A stretch of 64,000 nucleotides of DNA from Odoribacter sp. (GTDB lineage: Bacteria; Bacteroidota; Bacteroidia; Bacteroidales; Prolixibacteraceae), in the NCBI GenBank assembly GCA_013824715.1, contig PNOH01000014.1:34347-98346 (forward strand), given 5' to 3'. Positions 43,006 to 52,433 of the stretch are shown here, in pieces (positions within the stretch are counted from its first letter, which is position 1; each line of letters starts with the position of its first letter). Position numbers and translations under genes: made by a program. Under the pieces are notes generated by a model that saw only the letters and a list, made by a program, of their open reading frames with translations, did no database searches and was not told where the DNA came from.

Positions 43006-45390
43006 ATGAACGAAGCACAAACCGAATTCGAATACATCGACCCGGCATTAAAAGCGGCTGGCTGGGGTGTGGTTGAAGGTAGTCAGGTACGCAAACAATG
43101 GCCTATCTCTCAGGGGCGTTTATTGGGTCAGGGTCGCCGCAGCAAACCTTTGAAAGCCGATTACGTGCTTCGTTATAAAAACCGCAGCCTCGCAGTCGTG
43201 GAGGCCAAAGCCCGTGATATTTATTACACCGATGGGGTTGCTCAGGCGAAGGATTACGCTGAACGCCTGAATGTTCGATTCACTTACGCCACCAACGGAC
43301 TGAAGATATACGGAATCGATATGCAGATGGGTTTGGAGGGTGACGTAAGCCATTATCCCAGCCCCGAAGAACTATGGAATCTGACTTTTCCGGTTCCGGT
43401 TACCACCAAAGAAGCTGAAAATGCAAGCTGGAATGAGCGTTTGTTTGCTGTTCCGTTTGAAGACAAGAGCGGAACATGGCAGTTGCGATATTATCAGGAT
43501 AACGCTGTAACCAAAGTAATTGAAGCAATTGCGAAAGGTGAAACACGGATTCTGCTCACCCTTGCAACAGGTACAGGAAAAACAGCAATCGCATTTCAGA
43601 TCGCGTGGAAACTGTTTCACAGCAAATGGAACATCAACCGCGACGGCACACGCAGCCCCCGGATTCTGTTCTTAGCTGACCGAAATATTTTAGCTGATCA
43701 GGCTTTCAACTCATTCAACGCTTTTGAAGAAGATGCCCTCGTTCGCATTAAACCTGACGAGATACGCAAGAAAGGGAAAGTTCCAAAGAACGGGAGCATC
43801 TTTTTTACCATCTTCCAAACTTTTATGAGCGGTCCCGGTGATACGCCTTACTTCGGTGAATACCCTGCTGACTTCTTCGATTTCATTATTATTGACGAGT
43901 GCCACCGCGGAGGGGCGAAGGACGAAAGCACCTGGCGAGCGATCATGGATTATTTCAAACCAGCCGTTCAGTTGGGTTTAACCGCAACTCCCAAACGCGA
44001 CATCAACGGCGACACCTATGCTTATTTTGGTGAGCCTGTGTACGTTTATTCGCTGAAGGAAGGAATTAACGACGGGTTTTTATCACCGTTCAAAGTGAAG
44101 GAAATCAGCACCACCATTGATGATTACACCTACGAACCCGACGATGTGGTGGAGACCGGAGAGATTGACGAAGGGCGCGAATATACCGAAGCTGAGTTTA
44201 ACCGTATCATCGAAATCAAGGAGCGTGAAGCCTACCGGGTAAAGCTGTTCATGGGAATGATCAATCAGAACCACAAAACGCTGGTGTTCTGTGCGACCCA
44301 GATTCACGCCGCTGCTATCCGCGACCTGATAAACCAGCAAGCCAATAGCAAAAGTCCGAAATACTGTTGCCGTGTAACTGCTGACGATGGTAAGCTGGGA
44401 GAACAATTCCTGCACGACTTTCAGGACAATGAAAAGACCATTCCAACCATACTTACCACCTCCGAAAAATTAAGCACCGGGGTTGATGCTCCTGAAATCA
44501 GGAACATTGTTTTGCTCCGGACGGTGAACTCGATGGTGGAGTTTAAACAAATTGTGGGGCGTGGTACCCGGCTTTACGATGGGAAAGATTATTTTACGAT
44601 CTACGATTTTGTAAAAGCCCACAGGCATTTCAACGACCCAGCTTGGGACGGTCCTCCATTACCCCCGGAAGAACCTTACGAAAAACCGAAAAAGAAACCC
44701 TGTCAGGAATGTGGTGAAAATCCATGTGTTTGCGAAAGGCCAGACCCTGTGCCCTGTCCTGAATGTGGAAACCTCCCATGTGTTTGCGAAGGACCACCCA
44801 GGTATATGATCACGGTCAAATTAGCTGACGGTAAAACTCGTGAGCTCGATTCGATGGTTAAAACCTCATTTTGGGACCCCAGTGGAAAACCTATTTCAGC
44901 GCAACAGTTTATCCAAAACTTGTTTGGTGATCTTCCTTCGCTGTTTAGCAACGAAAATGAACTGCGTAAAATATGGAGCCTACCCGACACCCGGAAAAGG
45001 CTTCTGGAAGAGTTGGGCGAAAAGGGTTATACCACCGTTCAACTAAATGATCTCCGGAAGATGGTTCACGGTGAAAACAGCGACCTATTCGACGTACTGG
45101 CTTTTGTGGCCTATCATCGCGAGTTGGTTCCGCGCCTGGAGCGTGCGGAGAAAGCAAAAGTCCACTTCGGAAGCTACAAGCCCGCTCAGCAGGATTTCCT
45201 GAACTTCGTTTTGGAACAGTACGTGAAAACCGGATTCGAAGAGCTCGATGACGCTAAACTCCCAAAGTTACTTGAACTGAAATACAAAGCCCTATCCGAT
45301 GCAAAACATGCCCTGGGCGACATTCCGTCCATCCGTCGCACCTTCATTGGCTTTCAGGAACATTTGTACGAAGCAGAAGCTGTGGGATAG
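43006..45390 (+). CDS. hsdR: Type I restriction enzyme R subunit (EcoEI-like)
   Basis: This 794-residue protein has an N-terminal nuclease domain with D52 and E66-x-K68 (VVEAKA), then SF2 translocase motifs: Walker A ATGTGKT (187-193), DECH (297-300), GLTATPKRD and a motif VI region QIVGRGTRLYD. A cysteine-rich insert (566-594) holds two copies of PCxECGxxPCVCExP, probably two zinc knuckles. The C-terminal domain contacts HsdM. The length fits the EcoEI-like branch. It moves DNA past the R2M2S complex and cuts unmethylated sites. It is separated from hsdS by the tnpA/REP insertion. Confidence 0.94.
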   Translation: MNEAQTEFEYIDPALKAAGWGVVEGSQVRKQWPISQGRLLGQGRRSKPLKADYVLRYKNRSLAVVEAKARDIYYTDGVAQAKDYAERLNVRFTYATNGLKIYGIDMQMGLEGDVSHYPSPEELWNLTFPVPVTTKEAENASWNERLFAVPFEDKSGTWQLRYYQDNAVTKVIEAIAKGETRILLTLATGTGKTAIAFQIAWKLFHSKWNINRDGTRSPRILFLADRNILADQAFNSFNAFEEDALVRIKPDEIRKKGKVPKNGSIFFTIFQTFMSGPGDTPYFGEYPADFFDFIIIDECHRGGAKDESTWRAIMDYFKPAVQLGLTATPKRDINGDTYAYFGEPVYVYSLKEGINDGFLSPFKVKEISTTIDDYTYEPDDVVETGEIDEGREYTEAEFNRIIEIKEREAYRVKLFMGMINQNHKTLVFCATQIHAAAIRDLINQQANSKSPKYCCRVTADDGKLGEQFLHDFQDNEKTIPTILTTSEKLSTGVDAPEIRNIVLLRTVNSMVEFKQIVGRGTRLYDGKDYFTIYDFVKAHRHFNDPAWDGPPLPPEEPYEKPKKKPCQECGENPCVCERPDPVPCPECGNLPCVCEGPPRYMITVKLADGKTRELDSMVKTSFWDPSGKPISAQQFIQNLFGDLPSLFSNENELRKIWSLPDTRKRLLEELGEKGYTTVQLNDLRKMVHGENSDLFDVLAFVAYHRELVPRLERAEKAKVHFGSYKPAQQDFLNFVLEQYVKTGFEELDDAKLPKLLELKYKALSDAKHALGDIPSIRRTFIGFQEHLYEAEAVG

Positions 45391-45482
45391 GTATTGTAAT
45401 TCAAAGCAACCCTTGAGGTATCTTTTGCATCTACTTAGGAAAGCCCAAGATGAAAGTAATCAATAATAAACACGGTCTGGAT

Positions 45483-46073
45483 ATGAAAATAATTCGATTG
45501 ATTACTGTATTCATCATTTTGACTGCCGTAATTGGAACTGGATGCCAGGAATCAGAAGACTCCTATCCAAAACAGTATCCCGGGTATCAGTGTAGAGCAA
45601 CTGAGCCAATAGCCAGAAGTATTAATACTGACTGCAATATTCAGTTTTGGGACATCATGTTTAAATATACCTATGTCAAGCTTGAATCTTACTTTTACAC
45701 TGTGGGTGCACCCTGTAATGAGAGCGTTTTTCGAATCAAATACATTAATTCAAAGCATGACCACTGTGAGCCAGACTATACCTTTACGTTGAAAATGAAT
45801 GCCATGACAAGGGATGAGTTTTTTAAACCGGGATCAATCCAGATTAACAAGCTTGATATCTATGAAGAGAGTTTATGCGGAGGTATTGGCGGACCTGCTT
45901 CGAACGTTGATATTACATTAATTTGGGATGAAGTCTCGCTCGTCGGATCAGTATATTCTGGGAAAGGAAGATTTATTATAAACAAAGACATTCCATCTTC
46001 ATTTCCGGGTTATAAATATCCGGCACAGGAAATACCTTTCGAGTTTCACGCGCGAGACAGAGAACGGAATTGA
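45483..46073 (+). CDS. Unknown exported lipoprotein-like protein
   Basis: This is a 196-residue protein; the start at MKIIRLITVF was chosen because the upstream 11 codons lack signal-peptide character. The signal peptide ends at VIGTGCQES, a relaxed lipobox. The mature part has several cysteines (CRATEP, CNIQFW, CNESVF, CEPDYTF, CGGIGG) that could form disulfides, and beta-strand-rich sequence. No family was recognised. It follows hsdR in the same direction by ~90 bp but is probably not part of the restriction system. Confidence 0.65.
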   Translation: MKIIRLITVFIILTAVIGTGCQESEDSYPKQYPGYQCRATEPIARSINTDCNIQFWDIMFKYTYVKLESYFYTVGAPCNESVFRIKYINSKHDHCEPDYTFTLKMNAMTRDEFFKPGSIQINKLDIYEESLCGGIGGPASNVDITLIWDEVSLVGSVYSGKGRFIINKDIPSSFPGYKYPAQEIPFEFHARDRERN

Positions 46074-46240
46074 ATTTGTTGTTTCAAAACCGGTTTGAAA
46101 GCGATATTTTGGCCACAAAGAAATGTTGTTGATAGATTGTTCAGAAAATCCGGCACCAATTTAAGGTTTGAGCACTGATATTTAATAGCTTTAAAACCTG
46201 TCTAACCAAAGTTACTTCAACTAATAAAACGGTACCAATC

Positions 46241-47128
46241 ATGAAAAATATCCCTGTTATCTCCATCACCCGAAAAACCCTTGCGGAAGCTTACGAAGCA
46301 GCCTTAACTGCTGTTTACTGGCAGGGTACTAGGTTCAAAACTCAGTATGATAAGCCTGACGATCCGGAAAGTATGGATTGTACCATGAACATTACGATTG
46401 AAGAACCTGAAACCGACCCGATGATCCACATGGCATTTCCCGGAGGAATTGACGAACTGAAAGAATATGTCCTGGAACTGAAGGGATACAAAGACCACTG
46501 GACCAAAAATATGAATGTTGAGGCTGATACCCGCTGGGAATATACCTATCATGGACGGTTACAGAATTATGGTGTTTGGAAAGAATTGGTTGATGGTGTT
46601 TCGCAGGAAGTAGGGCCATTCAAAGTTGATCAGGTACAGTCGGTCATCGATAAACTCTCGAAACAACCGTTTACCCGTCAGGCACAAATGATTACCTGGA
46701 TGCCCAATATTGACAGCGACTGTTACGATCCGCCATGTCTGCAATCTTTGTGGTACCGCATTCTGGAAGACGAAGATGGAATTTACTGGCTGAACTGCAA
46801 CATCCGCTTCCGCAGTAACGATGCCTGGGGCGCCAATTTTATGAATATGTTTGGCTTTGTTCAGTTTAACAAGGAAGTGATAGCCGCGGGTGTGGCTAAA
46901 AAAACCGGAAGGGTAGTAAAACTAGGCCGGTTAAACTGGCAGGCCGATTCGTTTCATATTTACGGAAAGGATATTAATGTTGCGAAGGAAAGGCTTTTCG
47001 ACCGGATTTCGGATATGCCTTTTGAAGAACGGACGCTAAATTTCAACGATGAGTTTATTCGTGATATGTATGATCAGGCTGAACCACAAGTTTTAACAAA
47101 AATAAAAACATTCGACGAAAGCCATTAG
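46241..47128 (+). CDS. Noncanonical thymidylate-synthase-family protein
   Basis: This 295-residue protein keeps the thymidylate synthase core: RQAQMITWMP (nucleotide phosphate Arg), the nucleophile Cys166 in DPPCLQSLWY, RSNDAWGANFMN with R191, S192, D194 and N202, and the nucleotide-binding DSFHIY (H239, Y241). The His that normally follows the catalytic Cys (PPCH) is Leu here, as in archaeal-type members. It may make dTMP or a hydroxymethylated pyrimidine. Asn202 near the usual Asn177 position favours a uracil substrate. It converges with aspartate kinase 2 bp away. A canonical ThyA may exist elsewhere. Confidence 0.75.
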   Translation: MKNIPVISITRKTLAEAYEAALTAVYWQGTRFKTQYDKPDDPESMDCTMNITIEEPETDPMIHMAFPGGIDELKEYVLELKGYKDHWTKNMNVEADTRWEYTYHGRLQNYGVWKELVDGVSQEVGPFKVDQVQSVIDKLSKQPFTRQAQMITWMPNIDSDCYDPPCLQSLWYRILEDEDGIYWLNCNIRFRSNDAWGANFMNMFGFVQFNKEVIAAGVAKKTGRVVKLGRLNWQADSFHIYGKDINVAKERLFDRISDMPFEERTLNFNDEFIRDMYDQAEPQVLTKIKTFDESH

Positions 47129-47130
47129 GT

Positions 47131-48378
47131 TTATTTCAGCAACATTCTGGCAGTTCTCCGGCTCTTTTGCTCAACGTAAATGGTGCGTCCAGTGGTGATT
47201 TGAGTAACAGATTCAGGCGTATAATACCTGATAGTCACCAAATCGAGATCCGTGTTGTACTTTACTTCAAATTTTTCCTGCAGTTGCCTGATCAACACAT
47301 CAATTCCCTGTTCGGGTTCATCAAAGGATATTGAAAGGTCAATGGCCGATTGTTGGATGAGTCCCACTTTTAACCGGTATTTCGCAAATAAGCTGAACAC
47401 ATCGGAAACGTTGTTGATGTTGATAAACGAAAAATCGTTGGGTGTCAGGGTAATCAGCGCCATGTTCTTTTTTACAATGATTACAGGAACCAGGTCGAGT
47501 GGATGTTCAACCGCGTGAATTATCGTTCCTGGTTTTTCGGGTTCGAGAAAAGACCTGACAAAAAGCGGGATATTCTTGTTTTGAAGTGGTTTGATTGTTT
47601 TAGGGTGAATGACTTTGGCTCCTGAGTATGATAGTTCGATAGCTTCCTTGTACGACAATTCGTCCAGTTTCTGCGTATTGGAAAAGAAGTCAGGATCGGC
47701 ATTCAGGATTCCGGGCACATTTTTCCAGATACTCACTTCTTCGGCATCGAGTAAATTGGCCAGAATGGCGGCTGTATAATCCGATCCTTCGCGCCCTAGC
47801 GTGGTGGTTTGGTTAGTCAGGGTTCCGCCGATGAATCCCTGCGTGATGTATAAATCGTCCGGTTCAAAGGTAAATAAACGTTTGGCCAGCAGCGCCGAAA
47901 GTTCCCAGTTGATGTTCGATTCACGGTACAGGTCGTCTGTTTTCAGGCAGTTGCGCACGTCCACCCAGCGGTTTCTCAGCCCGATTTTATTGAAATACAA
48001 ACTGACAATTTGTGTCGAAATCAATTCACCAAAAGCTACAATCTGGTCGTATTCGTAGTCAAAATTCAACGACCGTTCACCTTTGATCCGGTTGCTTAAA
48101 AGTCCAAACATTTTTTCGATCTCCGGAAGTTCGGTTGATTCGCCCCAAAGTTCGGAGATAATTCCTTCATGATAAGATTTTACTTCCTGAAAAACAGTCC
48201 AGACTTCCGGATCCTGATTGAAATATTTCCGTGCGACAATTTCGAGCGCGTTAGTTGTTTTCCCCATGGCCGAAATGACCAAAACCTTGTTGCCGGGATA
48301 CATTTTCAGGATATTTACTGAATTGCGGACAGCTTCGGAAGAGCTAACAGAGGCGCCCCCAAATTTAAAAACCTTCAT
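47131..48378 (-). CDS. Aspartate kinase (monofunctional)
   Basis: This 415-residue protein begins with the amino-acid-kinase motif KFGGASVSS (residues 5-13). It has the aspartate-binding FAFGE-like segment (VAFGELISTQ), TLGREGSDYTA for ATP, and a SGAKVIHPKT loop. Two ACT-like domains follow (from about 300), the usual site of feedback control by lysine or threonine. It makes aspartyl phosphate for the lysine, threonine and methionine branches. There is no homoserine dehydrogenase fusion. The isozyme (LysC-like) cannot be told. Confidence 0.92.
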   Translation of the reverse strand: MKVFKFGGASVSSSEAVRNSVNILKMYPGNKVLVISAMGKTTNALEIVARKYFNQDPEVWTVFQEVKSYHEGIISELWGESTELPEIEKMFGLLSNRIKGERSLNFDYEYDQIVAFGELISTQIVSLYFNKIGLRNRWVDVRNCLKTDDLYRESNINWELSALLAKRLFTFEPDDLYITQGFIGGTLTNQTTTLGREGSDYTAAILANLLDAEEVSIWKNVPGILNADPDFFSNTQKLDELSYKEAIELSYSGAKVIHPKTIKPLQNKNIPLFVRSFLEPEKPGTIIHAVEHPLDLVPVIIVKKNMALITLTPNDFSFININNVSDVFSLFAKYRLKVGLIQQSAIDLSISFDEPEQGIDVLIRQLQEKFEVKYNTDLDLVTIRYYTPESVTQITTGRTIYVEQKSRRTARMLLK

Positions 48379-48431
48379 GACGGATATGGATTGATGTAAT
48401 TCTTCCTTTGAACCTGGTCGTGCTGATCAAC

Positions 48432-49640
48432 TTATTTCTTTAATTCCAAAAACCATAATATGGTATATAGCCCTACCATACTGATTGCCTCGCTATGGTT
48501 GCCCGGAACCATTACCAATTTTAGTGTTGATTCGGAAACTCCTTTTGCCAGGAAATCGGTGTACATCTTCTGGCTAAGGCTAAGCGGGATATAATCGTCT
48601 CCAGTTCCATGATACAACCGGGTTGGGGTGGTTATCTTCCACGGTGTAATACTATTTGCTGAAAATTGACTTTTGATAGTTGCGAATTTGGCATCGGAGA
48701 CAAATCCGGTACGGAATTCATTAGTAAGAAGGTCTCCCATCTTGGTAGTCAATTCTGAATTTATGTAACCACCACTATGCTTTCCATCATATAAGCCGGC
48801 AATTTTAGACGCATAAGGTGATTTTATGAAATCAGTGATGGGATTTGTAACGAGGCCGGTAGTGATGTATGCATTCAGAAGATAGGTCAGGAAATACGGC
48901 ATCGGATAATCGGTTTTCGCGGTTATGAATTCGTTCATATATCCGATGGAATAAGGACCGGCAGCGCATGAACTGGCCACAAGGTTAAATTCGGCGGAAT
49001 GGGTTTTTTCGATGGTATTCTGAAGTTGCATGGTCGCCCAGCCGCCCTGAGAGTATCCAAAAATGAAGAGGTCTTTGGTTGGTTTGGCCACTATTTTTTC
49101 CTGATTTCCAAATTCCTTAACTGCCCGCAACATATCCAAAATGCTTTGGGTAGTTGACTCGGCATGTAAATACGGATGTGGAAGCTGCGACGATGCGCCA
49201 AATCCGATATAATCTGGAACCACCACAATAAAGCCCATTGATGCCATACTTTCAAGAAGTAAAAATGCATCATCACGGGGATTTTCGGTTGGCGCTTTGC
49301 TTTGCTCAGTATTGGTGCCGTTCTGGAAGCTCATAATCGGATAGTTCCCAGCAGCTTTCGGGAGGCAAACTAAACCAGAGGCCTGAATGCCCTTGTCTTT
49401 ATACGTTGTTTTGTATATAATTTTATAAATTTCAACATCGTTGATTATTGGGGCAATAAGGGCAAACTGTGGGTTTATTGTTTTAATTTCCTGAACGGTA
49501 AGGTTGAATTTATGCTCAACCGAAAGGAAATATTCATTAACTTTTGTTTCGGGGACATCGCTTTTATCGCACGAATGCAAAATCAATCCGGCAAAAACGA
49601 AGATCAGGAAATAAAAACGGTATAGTTTAAAATTTTTCAT
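48432..49640 (-). CDS. Secretory-lipase-like alpha/beta hydrolase lipoprotein
   Basis: This 402-residue protein is a lipoprotein (Cys24 in LILHSCDKSD). It has the alpha/beta-hydrolase nucleophile elbow FGYSQGG (Ser197), an oxyanion region in PIMSFQNGT, VVPDYIGFGAS, a likely catalytic Asp in HGTGDDYIP and a His in VPGNHSEA. The pattern fits the LIP-like secretory lipase family. It should act on esters at the cell surface or in the periplasm. It precedes folK by 23 bp on the other side, but the functional link is doubtful. Confidence 0.82.
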   Translation of the reverse strand: MKNFKLYRFYFLIFVFAGLILHSCDKSDVPETKVNEYFLSVEHKFNLTVQEIKTINPQFALIAPIINDVEIYKIIYKTTYKDKGIQASGLVCLPKAAGNYPIMSFQNGTNTEQSKAPTENPRDDAFLLLESMASMGFIVVVPDYIGFGASSQLPHPYLHAESTTQSILDMLRAVKEFGNQEKIVAKPTKDLFIFGYSQGGWATMQLQNTIEKTHSAEFNLVASSCAAGPYSIGYMNEFITAKTDYPMPYFLTYLLNAYITTGLVTNPITDFIKSPYASKIAGLYDGKHSGGYINSELTTKMGDLLTNEFRTGFVSDAKFATIKSQFSANSITPWKITTPTRLYHGTGDDYIPLSLSQKMYTDFLAKGVSESTLKLVMVPGNHSEAISMVGLYTILWFLELKK

Positions 49641-49663
49641 GAGTTTGTATTTTTCTGTAATGT

Positions 49664-50047
49664 TTAACTGGCGCTTTCAAAACCCAACTCTGCGGCAGAG
49701 TTCCGAAGAAATTCGCGGGTAAAATAATCAGGATCAACAATCGTACTGTTCCAGATCAGAATGTCGAGATCAATGTTCCGTGGCCCGAATTTATTCTGGC
49801 TGCGGTCGCGTTCCATCCTGTCTTCAAGCTGTTTCAGGTACAATGTTAGTGTTTTCATATCCATTTCAGTCCAGATACGGACCGCACCGTTGGTATAATC
49901 AGCTTGTTTAGGCTTTCCGATAGGTTTAGTCTGAACCATTTTCGAAACCTGAACAATTTCAACATCGCCTGCCAAAAGCCTGAGCATTTCAGCAATATTA
50001 ATTTCGGCATTGATGTTTGAACCAATGCCAATAATACATTCGTTCAT
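49664..50047 (-). CDS. folK: 6-hydroxymethyl-7,8-dihydropterin pyrophosphokinase
   Basis: This is a 127-residue HPPK. It begins with IGIGSNI and contains the signature FGPRNIDLDILIW (near residues 88-100) and the earlier LEDRMERDRSQNKFG loop. It transfers pyrophosphate from ATP to the pterin alcohol in folate synthesis. Its start overlaps the folB stop by 4 bp. It is a little short at the C-terminus compared with E. coli HPPK (159 aa), as in many members of this phylum. Confidence 0.93.
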   Translation of the reverse strand: MNECIIGIGSNINAEINIAEMLRLLAGDVEIVQVSKMVQTKPIGKPKQADYTNGAVRIWTEMDMKTLTLYLKQLEDRMERDRSQNKFGPRNIDLDILIWNSTIVDPDYFTREFLRNSAAELGFESAS

Positions 50048-50397
50048 CGCCCGGCCTCCATTTCGAACGATACCGATTCTGCAAAACGGAGGGCATGTGG
50101 CTTGTCAACTTCTACCTTTGCCCTGACGACCCGTTCATCGGCCATAATCAGGTCGAGTATGTTTTTGGTCAGCACTTCGAGCAATTTGAAACGGTTGTCC
50201 TGAACCAATTCAATGATTTGTTTGGTGATGGTTTTATAATTATATATTCCATCCGATTCATCGGCCAACAGCACTTCTTCAGGAATATCGGCTTCAATTT
50301 CAATATTGATGACAACATCCTGCTTATTGTCAATTTCTTCAGGATTAAACCCGATAAAGGTTCTCAGCAATAAATTTTTAACACGGATTAAAGCCAT
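50044..50397 (-). CDS. folB: Dihydroneopterin aldolase
   Basis: This 117-residue T-fold protein has the FolB features: LLLRTFIGFNPEEI at the start, YNYKTITKQIIELV and the C-terminal VEVDKPHALRFAESVSFEME. It cleaves dihydroneopterin to the pterin alcohol used by FolK. The two genes overlap (folB then folK), so their products act in turn. FolX-type epimerase activity is also possible for this family. Confidence 0.92.
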   Translation of the reverse strand: MALIRVKNLLLRTFIGFNPEEIDNKQDVVINIEIEADIPEEVLLADESDGIYNYKTITKQIIELVQDNRFKLLEVLTKNILDLIMADERVVRAKVEVDKPHALRFAESVSFEMEAGR

Positions 50398-50422
50398 TGA
50401 TGTAATTGATTATTGATGATTT

Positions 50423-51151
50423 TCAAATCTTCAAACCTAAATTCTCGCCTCCATCGCAAAACAGAAGCTGTCCGGTCAAATAGTCGTTATCCAGTATGTA
50501 ATCCAGACTTTTCAGAATGGGATACAGGCCTCCGGGACGTTTCATGGCAATGTTCCCGGCCAGTTTCCAGAGATAATCATCTCCTTTATCTTCAGGAGGC
50601 AGGGCCAGACCAGGTGCAATTGCATTGACCCTTATACCGGGCCCAAATTCGAGTGCGGCCATTTTTGTCATTTCCCACAAAGCTTTTTTTGACAAAGAAT
50701 AAGCGGCAAAGTTCGATTGGTTAGTAACAATCCGGCTATCAATAATGTTGACAATTACCCCTGATCGAAATGTCAGCGCAAAATTTCGGGTGAGAATAAA
50801 AGGAGCCCTGAAATTAATATTCATTAACCGGTCGAAAAATTCAATCGGGGTTTGGCTCAAATTGGCCGGTTCAAAAACCGATGCGTTGTTCACCAGCATA
50901 TCAATCGTTCCCATTGCCTGCAAAACCTTTGGAATCAGCTTTTCAACTTCATCGGGTTGATTCAGGTCGGCCTTGAACAATTCGAATTTCTGATCAGGAT
51001 GACTGCCTGCCAGTTCGCTCAAAAACCGGTTAGCTTCCGTTTCCGAAGTTTTGTAATGAATCGCAATATTCCATCCCTGACTGGCCAGATGCCAGGCTAT
51101 TGCCTTTCCAATTCGTTTAGCTGCACCGGTTATCAGGGCTGTTCTGGCCAT
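50423..51151 (-). CDS. SDR oxidoreductase, probable pteridine reductase (FolM/PTR1-like)
   Basis: This 242-residue short-chain dehydrogenase has the NADPH loop TGAAKRIGKAIA (residues 8-19), NNAS, and the catalytic Ser in NIIDS, Tyr and Lys in YSLSKKA. The segment HYKTSETEANRF after the second strand resembles the HYxxSxxEAN of pteridine reductases, and the loop R-I-G is typical of them. It is followed by folB and folK, so a role in reducing dihydropterins (dihydromonapterin or dihydrobiopterin) fits. Generic 3-oxoacyl reductase is the alternative. Confidence 0.78.
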   Translation of the reverse strand: MARTALITGAAKRIGKAIAWHLASQGWNIAIHYKTSETEANRFLSELAGSHPDQKFELFKADLNQPDEVEKLIPKVLQAMGTIDMLVNNASVFEPANLSQTPIEFFDRLMNINFRAPFILTRNFALTFRSGVIVNIIDSRIVTNQSNFAAYSLSKKALWEMTKMAALEFGPGIRVNAIAPGLALPPEDKGDDYLWKLAGNIAMKRPGGLYPILKSLDYILDNDYLTGQLLFCDGGENLGLKI

Positions 51152-51156
51152 TCTTT

Positions 51157-52257
51157 TTATCTCCTGTCCAATTTTTTTGCAAGGTTTTGAAGGAACTCAC
51201 CTCTTGAAGAAATAGTACCTTGCGGGATATTTTGGGTCGGTTTATTAACTATGGGCTGATTGGTTATTCTGCCTGAAAGAATTTGTTCGATTTGTGCCAG
51301 TTCAGCTTTTGTAAACTGCCTATTTTTAAGTGCAGCCACATTATCGTCGAGCTGGGCTACCGAGCTGGTTCCGATTAGCACTGAAGTTACCCTTGGATCT
51401 TTGAGCAGCCAGACCAAAGCCATTTGTGCCAGGGTTTGTCCTCTCAGAAGTGCTATTTTATTCAATTTCTTCACTTTTTCGATGGCCGGTTCAACCTGTT
51501 CGGGTTTTAGGAAACCCCACGATTTGGCGGCCCTTGACCCTTCAGGAATCCCGTTCAGGTATTTATCGGTAAGTAATCCCTGTGCCAGCGGTGAAAACGG
51601 AATACAACCTATTCCTTCTTTTTCAAGAACATCGAGCAATCCACCTTCGACCCAGCGTTCGAACATCGAATATTTGGGCTGGTGAATCAGGCATGGCGTT
51701 CCGAGTTCTTTCAATATTTGTGATGCTTCGGCAGCCATTTCGGCGGGATAATTCGAAATACCTGTATACAATGCTTTGCCCTGGCGCACAGCATGATCGA
51801 GTGCCATCATGGTTTCTTCGAGCGGTGTATCAGGGTCGGGACGATGCGAGTAAAAAATATCCACATAGTCCAGTTTCATTCGTCTGAGGCTTTGATCAAG
51901 GCTCGAAAGCAAATATTTGCGGCTGCCCCATTCGCCATAAGGCCCGGGCCACATCAGGTAGCCGGCTTTGGTCGAAATGATAAGTTCGTCGCGGTAGGGA
52001 GCCAGATCAAGCTGCATAATTTTACCGAAGTTTTCTTCTGCCGATCCGGGAGGTGGTCCATAGTTATTGGCCAGATCAAAATGTGTTATGCCGAGGTCAA
52101 AAGCGTGGCGGCACATGGCCCGTCCGTTTTCGAATACATCAACTCCACCGAAATTGTGCCATAACCCAAGCGAAATGGCAGGAAGTTTCAATCCCCATTT
52201 ACCGCAATTGTTGTATGGCATTTGGTTATACCGGTTTTCATCAGCTACATAGTGCAT
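51157..52257 (-). CDS. Aldo/keto reductase (YghZ-like)
   Basis: This 366-residue TIM-barrel oxidoreductase has the catalytic tetrad contexts FDLANNYG (Asp and Tyr), ISTKAGYLMWPGPYG (Lys) and IFYSHRPDPDTP (His), with NADPH-binding IGTSSVAQLDDNV near the end. It resembles E. coli YghZ, which reduces L-glyceraldehyde-3-phosphate and methylglyoxal. It is first of a run with the pteridine-reductase-like SDR gene 5 bp behind it, so the two may be co-expressed. The exact substrate is not known. Confidence 0.88.
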   Translation of the reverse strand: MHYVADENRYNQMPYNNCGKWGLKLPAISLGLWHNFGGVDVFENGRAMCRHAFDLGITHFDLANNYGPPPGSAEENFGKIMQLDLAPYRDELIISTKAGYLMWPGPYGEWGSRKYLLSSLDQSLRRMKLDYVDIFYSHRPDPDTPLEETMMALDHAVRQGKALYTGISNYPAEMAAEASQILKELGTPCLIHQPKYSMFERWVEGGLLDVLEKEGIGCIPFSPLAQGLLTDKYLNGIPEGSRAAKSWGFLKPEQVEPAIEKVKKLNKIALLRGQTLAQMALVWLLKDPRVTSVLIGTSSVAQLDDNVAALKNRQFTKAELAQIEQILSGRITNQPIVNKPTQNIPQGTISSRGEFLQNLAKKLDRR

Positions 52258-52433
52258 ATTCTTTCGATTTTTGTTTTTAAATTCCTATTTATATCAGGCC
52301 AAATTAAGAAATAAAGTTAGTTCAAAGGACATCAATCCGAACATTTTTATAATTTAAAGGTTAATTTCATTAAAATATATTGTAGTTTCAGACTGAATTG
52401 TCAATCACTAATCATTAATAATCCTGTTTAACC

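Noticed and set aside
38363..45390. Integrative element with attachment sites at tRNA-Arg
   Set aside because: No integrase gene and no repeat of the tRNA 3' end were seen in the window, so boundaries cannot be supported.
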